A DNA stretch of 6,383 nucleotides from CAUZEO01 sp963578625 (lineage in GTDB: Bacteria > Verrucomicrobiota > Kiritimatiellia > SLOV01). The translations under genes and the position numbers were made by a program. The notes below the pieces were generated by a model. That model saw only the letters and a list, made by a program, of their open reading frames with translations. It did no database searches and was not told the origin of the DNA. Every line of letters starts with the position of its first letter. Within the stretch, counting starts at the first letter, position 1. This document shows positions 5,287-6,383 of the stretch, piece after piece. The stretch is taken from assembly GCA_963578625.1 (NCBI GenBank), contig CAUZEO010000309.1, forward strand, positions 1 to 6,383. Direction: 5' to 3'.

Positions 5287-6383
5287 CTAGTCCTCCACCA
5301 CCAGCTTGATCTCATCCGAATTCGCTTTCAGTTCCGGTGCATACATCGCGTAGCCGCGTGTGGGGAGGGCGCTGAAGCGGCCGGGTATTTCGGCGCGCAT
5401 GCGGTAGGCCACGCTGTGTTTGCCGCGCGCGAGTCGGGAGACGAAGAACGCTACTCGCTCATCTCTGAATTCGACGTATGCGCGCATTGCGTTGTCGGTG
5501 TACCCGCTTCGGACGTCGACGGGCTCAAATCCCGCCGGCTTCATGTCCTCAAAGACGAGGTACTCATAGTCGTTCTTGCTCTCGATCACGAGCTCGATTT
5601 CGATGAGGTCCCCGCTTTGCACGGTGCTGAGATCCGGGAGGCGTTCCCGCTCGTACTTCTCGACCTGCTGATCGATCGCCTGGCCTCTCGAGCCTGCGAC
5701 CAGCTGGGTCTTCTCCACCCGGTTCAGCCGGTAGTAGTCACGATGGACTTTGATTTCCAAGCCTGCCTTCGTGATGTGGTCCTCCAGCGTGAAATAGGTC
5801 ATATACGCGTTGAAGTAGACCGGACCCTTTCCGGAGCGCCGGATTTCGACCGTGTGATCCCCGGATGTAATCCCGGCGCCTTCAATCACCAGCTTGTTGT
5901 CGAAGGTAAACAGGTTGTCCTTCGTGATCCGGACCTCCTTCTTCGCCTGGCCATCCACGAGCAGTTCCACCGTCATGTTGGGCTCGTCCTCCCCGCTGGC
6001 CCGCAGATACTCAGCCATGGCTTCAATGCAGATGGCGGTGTCGCGCGTCGAATTCCAGTACGTTGCGTGCTTGCGGTTATTCAGCAGGTACTTAACCAGG
6101 CCGGAGGCCTTCTTGCCGGTGGGGTTGAGGCGGGCCAGCAGTTTCAGGTAGTAGGCGTGCGCTTCCCACTCGCTTCCGTACCAGTACCACCAGTAGCCGC
6201 TATTGGGCAGGTTCAGATAGGCCGTCTGGTTTTCGTCATCTTCGACCAGGTACTGCTCAATGTTCCGAACCAGCATGTCTCGCTTGTCTGTTTCCCCGAC
6301 CTTGTGAAGTGTGATTGCAAACATCGACTTCGCATACACCGCGAGGCGGTTACGGTCGCGATAGAGGTACTCCATCATCTCCC
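5287..6383 (-). CDS. Alpha-2-macroglobulin-like protein, C-terminal part (start outside window)
   Basis: Bacterial macroglobulins are large exported proteins, usually lipid-anchored or periplasmic, thought to trap attacking proteases. The 365 complete codons visible cover the end. Numbering from the ATG at 6376-6378: residues 1-130 are helical pairs of the thioester-type alpha/alpha toroid, with YWWYWYGSEWEAHAYYLKLL (62-81) and the conserved WNSTRDTAICIEAMAEYL (108-125). Residues about 134-270 are beta-rich macroglobulin domains, and 270-363 form the C-terminal receptor-binding-like domain (FEDMKPAGFEPVD, ending ALPTRGYAMYAPEL and a short strand). The frame remains open through the edge and MMEY lies mid-helix, so it is not a start. 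The usual length is 1500-2000 residues, so most of the gene is off the right side. The thioester CxEQ motif, if present, would lie upstream and cannot be seen, so trap chemistry is undetermined. Stop is TAG, with no terminator before the next gene. Confidence 0.85.
   Translation of the reverse strand, partial: EMMEYLYRDRNRLAVYAKSMFAITLHKVGETDKRDMLVRNIEQYLVEDDENQTAYLNLPNSGYWWYWYGSEWEAHAYYLKLLARLNPTGKKASGLVKYLLNNRKHATYWNSTRDTAICIEAMAEYLRASGEDEPNMTVELLVDGQAKKEVRITKDNLFTFDNKLVIEGAGITSGDHTVEIRRSGKGPVYFNAYMTYFTLEDHITKAGLEIKVHRDYYRLNRVEKTQLVAGSRGQAIDQQVEKYERERLPDLSTVQSGDLIEIELVIESKNDYEYLVFEDMKPAGFEPVDVRSGYTDNAMRAYVEFRDERVAFFVSRLARGKHSVAYRMRAEIPGRFSALPTRGYAMYAPELKANSDEIKLVVED

Overview
The window is bacterial: genes are tightly packed and intronless, with Shine-Dalgarno sequences, a 4-base stop/start overlap and moderately high GC. 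No ribosomal or other taxonomic marker is present. The mix of a prolyl-oligopeptidase-type peptidase, glyoxalase I, a DUF2868/DUF3482 GTPase pair and a large alpha-2-macroglobulin would fit a free-living Gram-negative-type bacterium, proteobacterial or from an environmental phylum such as Planctomycetota/Verrucomicrobiota relatives. This assignment is a low-confidence inference.

Layout. Positions 1-1640 (+) hold the 3' part of an S9-family serine peptidase whose start lies off the left edge. Positions 1641-1937 are the only substantial intergenic region. It holds a perfect 6-bp-arm inverted repeat, a plausible sigma70-type promoter and, starting right after the -10 box, a 118-bp array of a 7-bp unit (ACCGAAC, 16 perfect copies plus 6 bases). 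The array ends just before the ribosome binding site of gloA (1938-2324, +), a textbook glyoxalase I with all four metal ligands. gloA meets the next gene tail to tail, and the two stop codons overlap in one TTAA.

The right two thirds is a leftward unit. From upstream to downstream it contains the C-terminal 365 residues of a giant alpha-2-macroglobulin-like protein (5287-6383, start off the right edge), a four-helix membrane protein of the DUF2868 type (3715-5238), and a GTPase of the DUF3482 type (2321-3718). The last two overlap by ATGA and are probably translationally coupled. The first gap is only 48 bp, so all three may be co-transcribed.

How the genes work together. gloA detoxifies methylglyoxal and has no obvious functional link to its neighbours. 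The membrane protein and GTPase are a recurrent gene pair of unknown function, and probably act together at the inner membrane. The macroglobulin is expected to be an exported or periplasmic protease trap; any link to the pair is suggested only by spacing. The most unusual non-coding feature is the heptamer array filling the presumed gloA leader. I do not see strong evidence for a wholly new system; the array and the GTPase/membrane pair are the best leads.
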